Source of the DNA: Terriglobia bacterium | Lineage (GTDB): Bacteria; Acidobacteriota; Terriglobia; Bryobacterales; Bryobacteraceae | Reading direction: 5' to 3' | Length of the DNA: 64,000 bases | Assembly (NCBI GenBank): GCA_020073615.1 | Contig: JAIQEX010000008.1 | Coordinates: 24,028-88,027, forward strand | Shown here: one piece after another, positions 24,713-33,361 of the stretch | Layout: every line of letters begins with the position of its first letter | Position numbering within the stretch: position 1 is the first letter of the stretch | The notes under the pieces: model-generated | What the model saw: only the letters and a program-made list of their open reading frames with translations | Database searches by the model: none | Told to the model about the DNA's origin: nothing | Position numbers and translations under genes: made by a program

Positions 24713-25684
24713 ATGCCCTTAAAGCCTTTTGCACGCAATGATGGCGCGGACAAGAAAATCTTCCTGCTCAAACCGCGGGGCTTTTGCGCCGGGGTGGTCC
24801 GGGCGATCGATGTGGTGAAGATCGCGCTGGATCTGTACGGTCCGCCGGTGTATGTCCGGAAGGAGATCGTACACAACAAGCACGTGGTGGACGAGCTGCG
24901 CGAGGCGGGCGCGATCTTCGTGGAAGAACTGGACGAAGTTCCGGCCGGGGCGCGGGCGATCTTCAGCGCGCATGGCGTGGCGCCCGCGGTGCGCAGGCAG
25001 GCCAAAGAGCGGCGGCTCGATGTCATTGACGCCACCTGCCCGCTGGTCACTAAGGTGCACCTGGAAGCGGTGCGGTTTGCGCGCGATGGTTACAGCATCG
25101 TACTGATCGGGCACAAGGACCACGATGAGGTGATCGGCACGCTGGGCGAAGTGCCCGACCGCAGCTACCTGGTGGAGACGGTGGACGACGTGGACACGCT
25201 GGAGCTTTCCGACCCCACGCGCGTACGGTACCTGACCCAGACCACGCTCAGCCTGGACGAAACACGCGACATCATCACGCGGCTGAAGGAGCGGTTTCCG
25301 ATGGTCGAAGGGCCGCCCGCGCAGGACATCTGCTATGCCACGGAGAACCGGCAGATGGCCGTGAAGGCGGTATCGGCGGCGGTGGATCTGCTGCTGGTGG
25401 TGGGCTCGCAAAACAGCTCGAACTCCAAGCGGCTGGTGGAGGTGGGCGACAATTTCGGCGTCCGTTCCTACCTGGTGAACGACCGCAACGACGTCGATGC
25501 CGCCTGGCTCGACGGGGTGAGGAACGTGGCCGTGACGGCCGGAGCTTCGGCCCCCGAGCACCTCGTATTGGAGCTCATCGAATTTCTGCGCGGGATGGGA
25601 TTCCACCAGATGGAGGAGATTGAACTGGTGGATGAGGACGTGCGTTTTTCGTTGCCCGCGGAGTTGACCGTCTCAATCCGATGA
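24713..25684 (+). CDS. ispH: 4-hydroxy-3-methylbut-2-enyl diphosphate reductase
   Basis: The 323-residue protein is the last enzyme of the MEP isoprenoid pathway, making IPP and DMAPP through a [4Fe-4S] cluster. The three cluster cysteines can be read in RGFCAGVVRAI, DATCPLVTKVH and QDICYATENRQ; the family's KEIVHNKHVV and GSQNSSNSKRL segments are intact. I prefer the ATG at 24713 over a TTG at 24695 because the TTG overlaps the TATAAT box. It heads the hopanoid operon and overlaps shc by ATGA, so its output appears to be tied to hopanoid synthesis. Confidence 0.93.
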   Translation: MPLKPFARNDGADKKIFLLKPRGFCAGVVRAIDVVKIALDLYGPPVYVRKEIVHNKHVVDELREAGAIFVEELDEVPAGARAIFSAHGVAPAVRRQAKERRLDVIDATCPLVTKVHLEAVRFARDGYSIVLIGHKDHDEVIGTLGEVPDRSYLVETVDDVDTLELSDPTRVRYLTQTTLSLDETRDIITRLKERFPMVEGPPAQDICYATENRQMAVKAVSAAVDLLLVVGSQNSSNSKRLVEVGDNFGVRSYLVNDRNDVDAAWLDGVRNVAVTAGASAPEHLVLELIEFLRGMGFHQMEEIELVDEDVRFSLPAELTVSIR

Positions 25685-27606
25685 GCGCGACATTTCAAGT
25701 GCGGAGCACGCTGGAGCCGGCCGCCGAACACGCGCGGCGGCGCGCGGCGGAGTATCTGGCCGGCCTGGCAGCGCGCGATGGGCACTGGTGCGCGGAGCTG
25801 ACCGCCGACACCACGCTCGAGTCCGATTACATCCTCTTCCAGCTCTGGCTGTATCCGCCGCAGGACGGGCGGTGGGAGCCGGAAACGCGGCCGTCCATCG
25901 ACAAGGCGGTGCGCTCGATTCTCGACCGGCAGCTTTCCGACGGCGGGTTCAACATCCACCGCGGCGGGCCGGCGGAAGTCAGCGCGTCGGTGAAGGCCTA
26001 CTTCGCGCTGAAGTTGGCGGGCATGGCGGCGGACGATCCGCGCATGTCGCTGCTCGGGCGCCGCATTCTGGAGCTGGGCGGCATCCAGGCGGCCAACAGC
26101 TACGTCAAAGTCAACCTCAGCCTGTTCGATCTCTATCCGCGGCAATACTGCCCCAGCATTCCGCCGGAAGTGGTGCTGCTGCCGTTCGACTTTCTGTACC
26201 AGATGTCGGCCTGGACGCGCGCCATCGTGGTGTCGCTCGGCATCGTGCATGCCGCCAACCCGCGGCGTCCGGTTCCCGCGGGCTTCAACCTGGATGAGAT
26301 CTGGCTGCCGGGCGTGAGCCCCGCGTTTCACTGGGACTACCGGTGGCTCACCTGGCACAATTTCTTTCTGGCGGTGGACCGGCTGCTGAAATGGTGGGAG
26401 CGCCGCGGGTCGCGCGCGCTGCGGCGAAGGGCCATCGAGAAAGCGCGCGACTGGATGGTGGAGCGGCTGCACCATTCCGACGGTCTGGGAGCCATCTATC
26501 CGCCCATGATGTACTCGGTGATGGCGCTCGACGTGTTGGGCTACGCCGCGGACGATCCACTGCGCCAGGAAGCCTTGCGCCAGTTCAACAGCTTGTCGGT
26601 GGACGACGGCCGCCGGTTCTTCTTCCAGCCGTGTTTTTCTCCGGTGTGGGATACGGCCATCGCGGCCTACGCGCTGGGCCAGAGCGACCCCGAGAACCCC
26701 GCGGTGGAGCGCGCGGCCGATTGGCTGCTGGCGCGCGAGATCCGGCGCAAGGGCGACTGGTCGGTAAAGCGTCCCAAGACCGAGCCCTCGGGCTGGGCCT
26801 TCGAGTACGCCAACGAGTTTTATCCGGACATCGACGATACCGCCATGGTGGTGCTGGCGCTGAGCGAGGCGCGGGCTGCCGACCGGGCGGCGCAGAGAGC
26901 CTGCCACAAGCGGGCGCTCGACTGGCTGCTGGACATGCAATCGAGCGATGGCGGATGGGCCGCCTTCGACGCCGACAACAACTGGGAATTTCTGCGCAAC
27001 GTGCCCTTCGCCGATCACAACGCCATGCTCGACCCCACCTGCCCGGATATCACCGGGCGTGTGCTGGAAGCGCTGGCGGCGCACGGCATGGGGCGCAACT
27101 ATCGCGCCGTGCGGCGCGGCGTGGAGTGGCTGGTCCGCCACCAGCAGGCCGACGGAAGCTGGTACGGCCGCTGGGGGGTGGCGTACATTTACGGCACCTG
27201 TTTCGCCCTGCGCGGGCTGGCGGCCTCGGGCGAGAGCGACCGCGAGGTGCACGTGCTGCGCGCCGGCGAGTGGCTGCGCTCCATACAGAATGCCGACGGC
27301 GGGTGGGGCGAAAGCTGCGCCAGCTACGACCGGCAGGTTTACACCGGCGCCCAGAGTACGCCGTCGCAGACTGCGTGGGCCATCCTGGGGCTGATCGCCG
27401 GGGGCGATGCCGACAGCCTGAGCGTGCGCCACGGCATCGAATATCTGCTCGAAACCCAGCGCCCCGATGGGAGCTGGGAAGAGGAATTGGCTACCGGGAC
27501 CGGGTTCCCCAAGGTGTTCTACCTGAATTACCACTTGTACAAGGATTATTTTCCGCTGCTCGCGTTGTCTTCCTTCGTGAAGGCCCGGGCCAACTCGCTT
27601 GGATAA
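25681..27606 (+). CDS. shc: Squalene-hopene cyclase
   Basis: The 641-residue protein folds squalene into hopene, the pentacyclic core of hopanoids, at the membrane. The catalytic acid motif DIDD is at residues 383-386. Several QW repeats are visible (LSDGGFN, DGGWAAFD, ADGSWYGRWG, ADGGWGES, PDGSWEEE). The length is normal for the family. It overlaps the end of ispH by ATGA and is followed at once by hpnH, so all three are likely one transcript. Confidence 0.96.
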   Translation: MSATFQVRSTLEPAAEHARRRAAEYLAGLAARDGHWCAELTADTTLESDYILFQLWLYPPQDGRWEPETRPSIDKAVRSILDRQLSDGGFNIHRGGPAEVSASVKAYFALKLAGMAADDPRMSLLGRRILELGGIQAANSYVKVNLSLFDLYPRQYCPSIPPEVVLLPFDFLYQMSAWTRAIVVSLGIVHAANPRRPVPAGFNLDEIWLPGVSPAFHWDYRWLTWHNFFLAVDRLLKWWERRGSRALRRRAIEKARDWMVERLHHSDGLGAIYPPMMYSVMALDVLGYAADDPLRQEALRQFNSLSVDDGRRFFFQPCFSPVWDTAIAAYALGQSDPENPAVERAADWLLAREIRRKGDWSVKRPKTEPSGWAFEYANEFYPDIDDTAMVVLALSEARAADRAAQRACHKRALDWLLDMQSSDGGWAAFDADNNWEFLRNVPFADHNAMLDPTCPDITGRVLEALAAHGMGRNYRAVRRGVEWLVRHQQADGSWYGRWGVAYIYGTCFALRGLAASGESDREVHVLRAGEWLRSIQNADGGWGESCASYDRQVYTGAQSTPSQTAWAILGLIAGGDADSLSVRHGIEYLLETQRPDGSWEEELATGTGFPKVFYLNYHLYKDYFPLLALSSFVKARANSLG

Positions 27607-27610
27607 GTTT

Positions 27611-28717
27611 ATGAAATTTCCCCTCGCCATGACCGCCGGCCTCGCGCGCTACATTTTCAAGAACAAGCGGCACCCGCGCCCGGAGTGGCAGAAGAACGCC
27701 GCCGCCGCGCCGGACGCCGCCAACCCGTTCCGCATCCTGCCTCCCAAGACCGGCGAGAAGCGCCGGCCGCATCCCATGATTGGCAAGCGGTTTCCGATCG
27801 TGCTCATGCTCGAGCCGCTGCACGCCTGCAACCTGACGTGCACCGGCTGCGGGCGCATCCGCGAGTACGAAAGCACCATCACGGAGCGCGTGCCGCTCGA
27901 AGAGTGCCTGCTCGCGGTGGAGGAATGCGGCGCCCCGGTGGTCTCGATTTGCGGCGGCGAGCCCATGATGTATCCCCAGATCGGCGAGCTGGCGGCGGGC
28001 ATCCTGGAGCGCAACCGGCACATCTACCTGTGCACCAACGGCATGTTCATCCGCAAGCGCCTCCACGAATTCTCGCCCGACTGGCGCTTCTACTTCAACG
28101 TGCACCTGGACGGCATGGAGAAGACGCACGACATCTGCGTGGAGCAGGAGGGTGTGTTCCGCAAGGCCATCGACGGCATCCGGGCCGCCAAGGCCGCGGG
28201 CTTCCAGGTGTGTACCAACACCACCGTCTACAAAGAGACGGACATGCGCGAGATCGAGGAGCTGTTCGAGTATCTGAAGCAATTCGGCGTGGACGGCCAC
28301 CAGATCGCGCCGGCCTACGGGTATTCGGCGGTGAACGACCGCGAAATATTCCTGACGCGCGACGATGTGCACGAGAAGTTCAAGGACATCGACCGGCTGG
28401 CGAAGAAGTACGCCCTGCGGCAGACGCCCATCTACCTGGAGTTTCTCAAGGGCGAGCGCGAGTTGCCCTGTACGGCCTGGGGCAACCCCACCTACAACGT
28501 GAAGGGGTGGAAGGGGCCGTGCTACCTGATCACCGACGGGCACTACAAGACCTTCGAAGGCCTGATGACGCAGACTCCCTGGGAGAGCTACGGCCACGGC
28601 AACGATCCGCGCTGCGAGCACTGCATGGTGCACTGCGGGTTCGAGCCCTCGGCCGCGCTGGGCATCAACGTGGGCCTGGCGGACAATTTGAAGATGCTGG
28701 CATGGACGCTGCGCTAG
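27611..28717 (+). CDS. hpnH: Adenosyl-hopene transferase, radical SAM
   Basis: The 368-residue radical SAM enzyme HpnH attaches a 5'-deoxyadenosyl group to hopene, the first side-chain extension step. The [4Fe-4S] cysteines are C73, C77 and C80 (CNLTCTGC), and GGEP for SAM binding follows (CGGEPMM). The C-terminal Cys-rich region (PRCEHCMVHCGFEPS) is typical of HpnH. I start it at the ATG at 27611, four bases after the shc stop; a TTG at 27599 overlapping shc is the alternative. A toxin-antitoxin module separates it from hpnA. Confidence 0.94.
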   Translation: MKFPLAMTAGLARYIFKNKRHPRPEWQKNAAAAPDAANPFRILPPKTGEKRRPHPMIGKRFPIVLMLEPLHACNLTCTGCGRIREYESTITERVPLEECLLAVEECGAPVVSICGGEPMMYPQIGELAAGILERNRHIYLCTNGMFIRKRLHEFSPDWRFYFNVHLDGMEKTHDICVEQEGVFRKAIDGIRAAKAAGFQVCTNTTVYKETDMREIEELFEYLKQFGVDGHQIAPAYGYSAVNDREIFLTRDDVHEKFKDIDRLAKKYALRQTPIYLEFLKGERELPCTAWGNPTYNVKGWKGPCYLITDGHYKTFEGLMTQTPWESYGHGNDPRCEHCMVHCGFEPSAALGINVGLADNLKMLAWTLR

Positions 28718-28747
28718 AGGCATTCCTGCCTGTGTAGGGTTCGATTC

Positions 28748-29014
28748 ATGAGCATCCATATCGAGCTGACACCGGATCTCGAAGCCGATCTGGCAGCCCA
28801 AGCCGCCAAATCGGGAATCGCGCTCTCCGATTACATCCGAACTGTGTTGCTACACCACGTCGCCCCCGCAGAGATCCGCCCTCTGACCCTGACTCCTGCT
28901 GAGCGTGCGCGGGCCTTTGAGGAATGGGTACGCGAATTTCCTTACCGCAGGACAAAGCCCCTCCCTGATGAGGCCATCCAACGTGAGAGTTTTTATCGTC
29001 CAGACGACGAGTAG
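28748..29014 (+). CDS. VapB-type antitoxin (ribbon-helix-helix)
   Basis: The 88-residue protein opens with a ribbon-helix-helix-like pattern: a short strand (IHIELTP), then two helices (LEADLAAQAAKSG, LSDYIRTVLLHHV). The acidic, flexible C-terminal half is what would bind the toxin. It ends three bases before the PIN-domain gene, the usual antitoxin-first order. It starts 30 bases after hpnH, inside what is otherwise the hopanoid operon. The family assignment is by pattern and position, not a precise match. Confidence 0.72.
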   Translation: MSIHIELTPDLEADLAAQAAKSGIALSDYIRTVLLHHVAPAEIRPLTLTPAERARAFEEWVREFPYRRTKPLPDEAIQRESFYRPDDE

Positions 29015-29017
29015 CGG

Positions 29018-29455
29018 ATGGATCATCTGGTGGACACAAACGTCCTTTTGCGTAGCGTAGATCGCACTCACGCGATGCACAAGGAAGCCGTTGCGGCGCT
29101 CACAACGCTGCTCAACGTTGGGGAGGCGCTTTGTTTCACACCGCAAAACATGATCGAATTCTGGAGCGCCTGCACGAGACCGGTGGATCGCAATGGATTA
29201 GGGTTGTTACCCCGTGAAGCCGATATAGAAGCGTCACGTCTGGAGAAGATTTTGACTTTGCTGCCGGACAATCCCTCGGTATATCCGGAGTGGCGGCGCC
29301 TGGTGGTGGCCCATGGCGTTTCCGGCGTGCAAGTCCATGATGCCCGACTGGTTGCCGCCATGAGTATCTACAACGTCAAGAACATTCTCACGTTCAACGG
29401 CCGTGATTTCGCACGGTACCCCAATATCGGTGTATCCATCCGCACGATGTCTTGA
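29018..29455 (+). CDS. PIN-domain ribonuclease toxin, VapC-type
   Basis: The 145-residue PIN-domain protein shows the catalytic acids of the family: Asp in LVDTNVLLRSVD, Glu in NMIEFWSACTRP, and Asp in VQVHDARLVAAM, with a final NVKNILTFNGRDFARY typical of VapC. PIN toxins cleave RNA (often tRNA or rRNA) and are neutralised by the cognate antitoxin, which is encoded immediately upstream. The target here is unknown. Together they interrupt the hopanoid genes. About 110 bases without a gene follow before hpnA. Confidence 0.85.
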   Translation: MDHLVDTNVLLRSVDRTHAMHKEAVAALTTLLNVGEALCFTPQNMIEFWSACTRPVDRNGLGLLPREADIEASRLEKILTLLPDNPSVYPEWRRLVVAHGVSGVQVHDARLVAAMSIYNVKNILTFNGRDFARYPNIGVSIRTMS

Positions 29456-29569
29456 AGAGTAACTCGACATAGCTGAGAAACGTGACTGTCTGTATGGTTG
29501 AAACACTACACTTTGGAGCGGCGCGGACCTTTGGCGAATCGCAGCTTGCCGGCTTCGTTTAGAATCTGA

Positions 29570-30544
29570 ATGAAACCCGCCCTGGTCACCGGCGCTTCCG
29601 GGTTTCTGGGATGGCACGTGGCGCGCGTTCTTCTGGAGCGGGGCTACGCGGTGCGCGCGCTGGTGCGGGCGGGAAGCCGCGTCGATTCCCTCGATGTGGA
29701 GCTCGTCACCGGCGATCTGCGCGATGTGGCATCGGTCGAGCGCGCCACCCGCGGGTGCGGGCTGGTTTTTCACGTTGCCGCCGATTACCGGCTGTGGGCC
29801 AGAGATCCGCGCGAGTTGTACCGCTCCAATGTCGAGGGCACGCGTCATGTGCTGCAGGCCGCGAAGGACGCGGGCGTGGAGCGCGTGGTGTATACCAGCA
29901 CGGTGGGCGCCATCGGCATCCCGCACGATGGCATAGGCGACGAGACCACGCCGGTCGCGCTCGAAGACATGGCGGGCGACTACAAGCGCTCGAAGTTTCT
30001 GGCCGAGCAGGCGGCGCTGGAATTTGCGCGCGCCGGATTGCCGGTGGTGATCGTCAACCCCACGGCGCCGGTGGGGGATCACGACGTGAAGCCGACGCCC
30101 ACCGGCAAGATGGTGGCGGATTTCCTGGCGGGCGCCATGCCGGCGTTCATCGACACCGGTCTCAACGTGGTGGATGTGCGCGATGTCGCCCAGGGGCACC
30201 TGCTGGCCTGCGAGCGGGGCAGGGTGGGCGAGCGGTACATCCTGGGCTCGGAAAATTTGACGCTGGCGCAGATTCTGCAGAAGCTGGCGGCGATTACCGG
30301 CCGGCGGGCACCCACCATGCGGCTTCCCTATGCCGTGGCGTACTGCGCCGGGGTGTGCAGCACGGCGTGGGCCGGCGTGACGGGCGTGCCGCCGCGCGTG
30401 CCTCTGGAGGCCGTGCGCATGGCCCGCAAGAAGATGTGGGTGACGCATGAGAAGGCGCGGCGCGAGCTGGGCTTCGAGCCGCGTCCGGCGGAGGCGGCAC
30501 TGCGGCGCGCGGTGGAGTGGTTCAGCCGGGCGGTGGCGGCATGA
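29570..30544 (+). CDS. hpnA: Hopanoid-associated sugar epimerase
   Basis: The 324-residue extended SDR has TGASGFLGWHVARVLLE at the N-terminus, and the HpnA-specific VFHVAADYRLWARDP segment, which I recognise from hopanoid clusters. The catalytic Tyr-x-x-x-Lys is read in DYKRSK. Its biochemical role in hopanoid synthesis is not settled; it is named by consistent linkage. A TAGAAT hexamer at 29560-29565 lies just upstream, so a second promoter may restart the operon after the toxin-antitoxin insertion. It overlaps hpnG by ATGA. Confidence 0.9.
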   Translation: MKPALVTGASGFLGWHVARVLLERGYAVRALVRAGSRVDSLDVELVTGDLRDVASVERATRGCGLVFHVAADYRLWARDPRELYRSNVEGTRHVLQAAKDAGVERVVYTSTVGAIGIPHDGIGDETTPVALEDMAGDYKRSKFLAEQAALEFARAGLPVVIVNPTAPVGDHDVKPTPTGKMVADFLAGAMPAFIDTGLNVVDVRDVAQGHLLACERGRVGERYILGSENLTLAQILQKLAAITGRRAPTMRLPYAVAYCAGVCSTAWAGVTGVPPRVPLEAVRMARKKMWVTHEKARRELGFEPRPAEAALRRAVEWFSRAVAA

Positions 30545-31236
30545 AGCTGCTGGTAGTGGCGGCCGACCGCATGGAATGCAGGGGCATTCTGGCGCGCGCC
30601 CAGCGGCAGTGCCCGGCGGCGGTGCGCGCGGATTGGGCGCGGCTGGTGCGGCTGGGCGGCCATGAGATCCTGCTGGTGGCCAATGGCGTGGGGGCCAAAC
30701 GCGCGGCCGCGGCGGTGGATGCGGCGATCGAGAGCTTCCGGCCGGACGCCATCGTCAGCACGGGGTTCTGCGGCGCGCTGGCTCCGGAGCTGGCGGTAGG
30801 CGACGTGGTGGTCGGCACGGCGATTGCGGGCGCAGATCGGAATTATCCGGGCCGGCCGGTGGCCAGCCGTCTGGCGCACCATAGCGGCACGGTCTGCTCC
30901 ATCGACCACGTGGCGCGGAGCGCGGAAGAGAAGCGGCGCCTGGGCGGCGGGGGAGCGATCGCCGTGGAAATGGAAGCCGCGGGGGTGGCCGCGCGGGCGC
31001 AGGCGCTGGGCCTGCCCTTTTACTGCGTGCGATCGGTAACGGACCTGGCCGGAGAGACCATGGTTAACGATTTCAATTCGGCCCTCCGTTCCGACGGCCA
31101 TTTCGATACAATGGTTATTCTTACGCGTATTTTGCAGCAACCGTCGCGCCGCTTGCCGGAACTGTTCCGGCTGCGAAAACGTTGCCGCCGGGCAGCGCAC
31201 ACACTGGGAGAGTTTTTTGCCGATTGCCGATTGTGA
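30541..31236 (+). CDS. hpnG: Hopanoid nucleoside phosphorylase
   Basis: The 231-residue protein is a nucleoside phosphorylase/nucleosidase-fold enzyme that removes adenine from adenosylhopane to give ribosylhopane. The family cues are IVSTGFCGALAPELAVGDVVV, the VEMEAAGVAARA active-site motif (Glu-Met-Glu) and the YCVRSVTDLAGE segment. The start at 30541 overlaps the hpnA stop by ATGA; a longer frame upstream is inside hpnA. It is followed, with a 20-base overlap, by the first alcohol dehydrogenase. Confidence 0.9.
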   Translation: MKLLVVAADRMECRGILARAQRQCPAAVRADWARLVRLGGHEILLVANGVGAKRAAAAVDAAIESFRPDAIVSTGFCGALAPELAVGDVVVGTAIAGADRNYPGRPVASRLAHHSGTVCSIDHVARSAEEKRRLGGGGAIAVEMEAAGVAARAQALGLPFYCVRSVTDLAGETMVNDFNSALRSDGHFDTMVILTRILQQPSRRLPELFRLRKRCRRAAHTLGEFFADCRL

Positions 31237-32314
31237 CTTAGGCGCCATCCCCGAAACCATGCACGCGGCGGTATATCGCGGCCGGAGTGTGGTCAGCGTG
31301 GAGGAAGTGCCCACCCCCGAGATCGGACCGGGCGAAATCCTAATCCGCGTGGAAGCCTGCGGCATCTGCCACACCGATCTCAAAAAGATCGAGCACAACC
31401 TGCTCGAGCCGCCGCGCATCTACGGGCATGAGACGGCGGGGGTGGTGGCGGCGGTGGGCGCGCGCGTCGCGCGGTTCCGGCCGGGCGACCGGGTAGTGGC
31501 CTTCCATCACATTCCATGCCTGGAGTGCTTCTATTGCCGGCGCAAGAACTTTGCGCAGTGCGCGGTGTACAAGAAGGTCGGCATCACCGCCGGCTTCGAA
31601 CCGGCAGGCGGCGGATTCGCCCAGTATGTCCGCGTGATGGACTGGATCGTCGAGCGCGGCGTGGAGAAGATCCCCGACGGGGTCTCGTTCGAGCGCGCCA
31701 CGCTGGTGGAGCCGCTCAACACCTGTCTGAAGGCGGTGACGCAGTGCGACCCGCAGCCGGAGGAGTTCGTGGCTATCCTGGGGCAAGGGCCCATCGGGCT
31801 GATGTTTACCATGCTGACGCACCGCACCGGCGCGCGCATCGCGGCCACCGATACCATCGGCGAGCGCCGGGAGATTGCGGCGCGCTGCGGCGCGGAGTTC
31901 GCGTGGGACCCGCGCACCGTGGATGTCCCCGCGGAAATCAAACGGCTCACCGGCGGGCGCGGCGCCGACCTGGTAATTGTCGCGGCATCGGCCGCGGGGA
32001 TTGTGGATCAGGCGATCGCCTGCTCGCGCCCCGGCTCGCGCATCCTGCTTTTCGCGCAGACCTCCGCCACGGAACGGATCGAGGCGTCGGGGGCCGACAT
32101 CTGCGTGGGCGAGCGCACCCTGTTCGGGTGCTATAGTGCTTCGGTGGAACTACAAAGCGAGTCCGCGCATCTGGTATTTGGCGGCGAACTACCGGTGGAG
32201 GAGCTGATCTCTCACCGCCTGCCTTTGGTTAAAATCCGTTCAGGATTCGATTTGGCATTGCATCCAGGACCTAAATCGTTGAAAATAATCGTTCAGCCAC
32301 AGAGGTGGTCATAG
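31217..32314 (+). CDS. Zinc-dependent alcohol dehydrogenase, first of a tandem pair
   Basis: The 365-residue medium-chain dehydrogenase has catalytic zinc ligands in GICHTD and GHETAGVV, the four-Cys structural zinc loop CLECFYCRRKNFAQC, and a Rossmann segment ILGQGPIGLMFT for NAD(P). A TTG at 31217 with GGGAG six bases upstream is taken as the start; an ATG at 31259 is the alternative and gives the more usual N-terminus MHAAVYRG. It overlaps hpnG and abuts a paralogue. Since ribosylhopane must be reduced to give bacteriohopanetetrol, a role in side-chain redox is a reasonable inference. Confidence 0.85.
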   Translation: MPIADCDLGAIPETMHAAVYRGRSVVSVEEVPTPEIGPGEILIRVEACGICHTDLKKIEHNLLEPPRIYGHETAGVVAAVGARVARFRPGDRVVAFHHIPCLECFYCRRKNFAQCAVYKKVGITAGFEPAGGGFAQYVRVMDWIVERGVEKIPDGVSFERATLVEPLNTCLKAVTQCDPQPEEFVAILGQGPIGLMFTMLTHRTGARIAATDTIGERREIAARCGAEFAWDPRTVDVPAEIKRLTGGRGADLVIVAASAAGIVDQAIACSRPGSRILLFAQTSATERIEASGADICVGERTLFGCYSASVELQSESAHLVFGGELPVEELISHRLPLVKIRSGFDLALHPGPKSLKIIVQPQRWS

Positions 32315-33354
32315 TGAAGAACCGCATGATGGCGGCTGTGCTTTACGGCAAGGAAAACTTGCAGGTGGAGCCGGTGGCCGTACCGACAATACAAAGCGGA
32401 GACATCCTGGTACGGGTGAAAGTGGCGCTGACCTGCGGTACGGACGTCAAAGTCTTCCGGCGGGGATATCATGCGCGCATGATCGTTCCCCCGGCGGTAT
32501 TCGGGCACGAGCTGGCCGGCGACGTGGTAGCGGTGGGTGAGGGCGTCCAGAAGTTTGCCGTCGGGCAGCGTGTGGTGGCGGCGAATTCCGCGCCCTGCGA
32601 GGAATGTTTTTTCTGTAAGCGGGGACTGCAGAACCTGTGCGAAGACCTGCTGTTCAACAACGGCGCTTATGCGGAATACATCCGGATTCCGGCGCGCATC
32701 GTGGAACGGAATACCTATCCGATTCCGCGGCAGGTGGGGTATCAGGACGCGGCGCTGGTGGAGCCGCTGGCCTGCGTGGTGCGAGGTTTCGAAGAGAGCG
32801 CGCCGCGGGCCGGCGATACGGTGGCCATTGTGGGGCTGGGCCCCATCGGGCTGATGTTCGTGAAGCTGGCCAAGCTGTACGGCTGCCGCGTGATCGCCGT
32901 GGGGCGGCGCCAGACGCAGCTCGACCGCGCGGGCGTGCTGGGCGCCGATGAGCTGATCGTGGGAAGCGACCACGCCAGCCCGGTACCGGTTATCCGCGGC
33001 CTGACGCACGGCCGCGGGGTGGATATCGCCATCGAGGCGGTGGGCAAGCCGCAGACCTGGGAGTGGGCGGTGAACATGGTGCGGCGGGGCGGGGTGGTGA
33101 ACTTCTTCGGCGGCTGCCCCAACGACAGCACCGTCAGCCTCGATACCGCGCTGCTGCACTATTCGGAAATCACCTGCAAGGCGAGCTTCCACCACACGCC
33201 GGCGTACATTCGCAAGGCGCTCGACCTGATCGCGGCGGGGGACATCACGGCCTCGTTTTTCGTCAACAGCGAGGAGCCGCTGGCCAACCTCCTGGAAGTG
33301 ATGCGCCACCTGATGAGCCACAACGGGCACCTGAAGACGGCGATCGTTCCGTAG
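32314..33354 (+). CDS. Zinc-dependent alcohol dehydrogenase, second of a tandem pair
   Basis: The 346-residue medium-chain dehydrogenase is a paralogue of its neighbour: zinc ligands in TCGTDVK and GHELAGDVV, a structural zinc loop CEECFFCKRGLQNLC, and the cofactor loop IVGLGPIGLMFVKL. I place the start at a GTG (32314) that overlaps the TAG of the preceding gene by one base and has AGAGGTGG about six bases upstream. A later ATG at 32326 is possible. It lies between the first dehydrogenase and hpnC, eight bases from the latter, so it is surely in the operon. The substrate is unknown. Confidence 0.85.
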   Translation: MKNRMMAAVLYGKENLQVEPVAVPTIQSGDILVRVKVALTCGTDVKVFRRGYHARMIVPPAVFGHELAGDVVAVGEGVQKFAVGQRVVAANSAPCEECFFCKRGLQNLCEDLLFNNGAYAEYIRIPARIVERNTYPIPRQVGYQDAALVEPLACVVRGFEESAPRAGDTVAIVGLGPIGLMFVKLAKLYGCRVIAVGRRQTQLDRAGVLGADELIVGSDHASPVPVIRGLTHGRGVDIAIEAVGKPQTWEWAVNMVRRGGVVNFFGGCPNDSTVSLDTALLHYSEITCKASFHHTPAYIRKALDLIAAGDITASFFVNSEEPLANLLEVMRHLMSHNGHLKTAIVP

Positions 33355-33361
33355 GAGGCGC

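Noticed and set aside
25468..27630. 720-codon frame antisense to shc and the end of ispH
   Set aside because: Shc and IspH are unmistakable on the plus strand.
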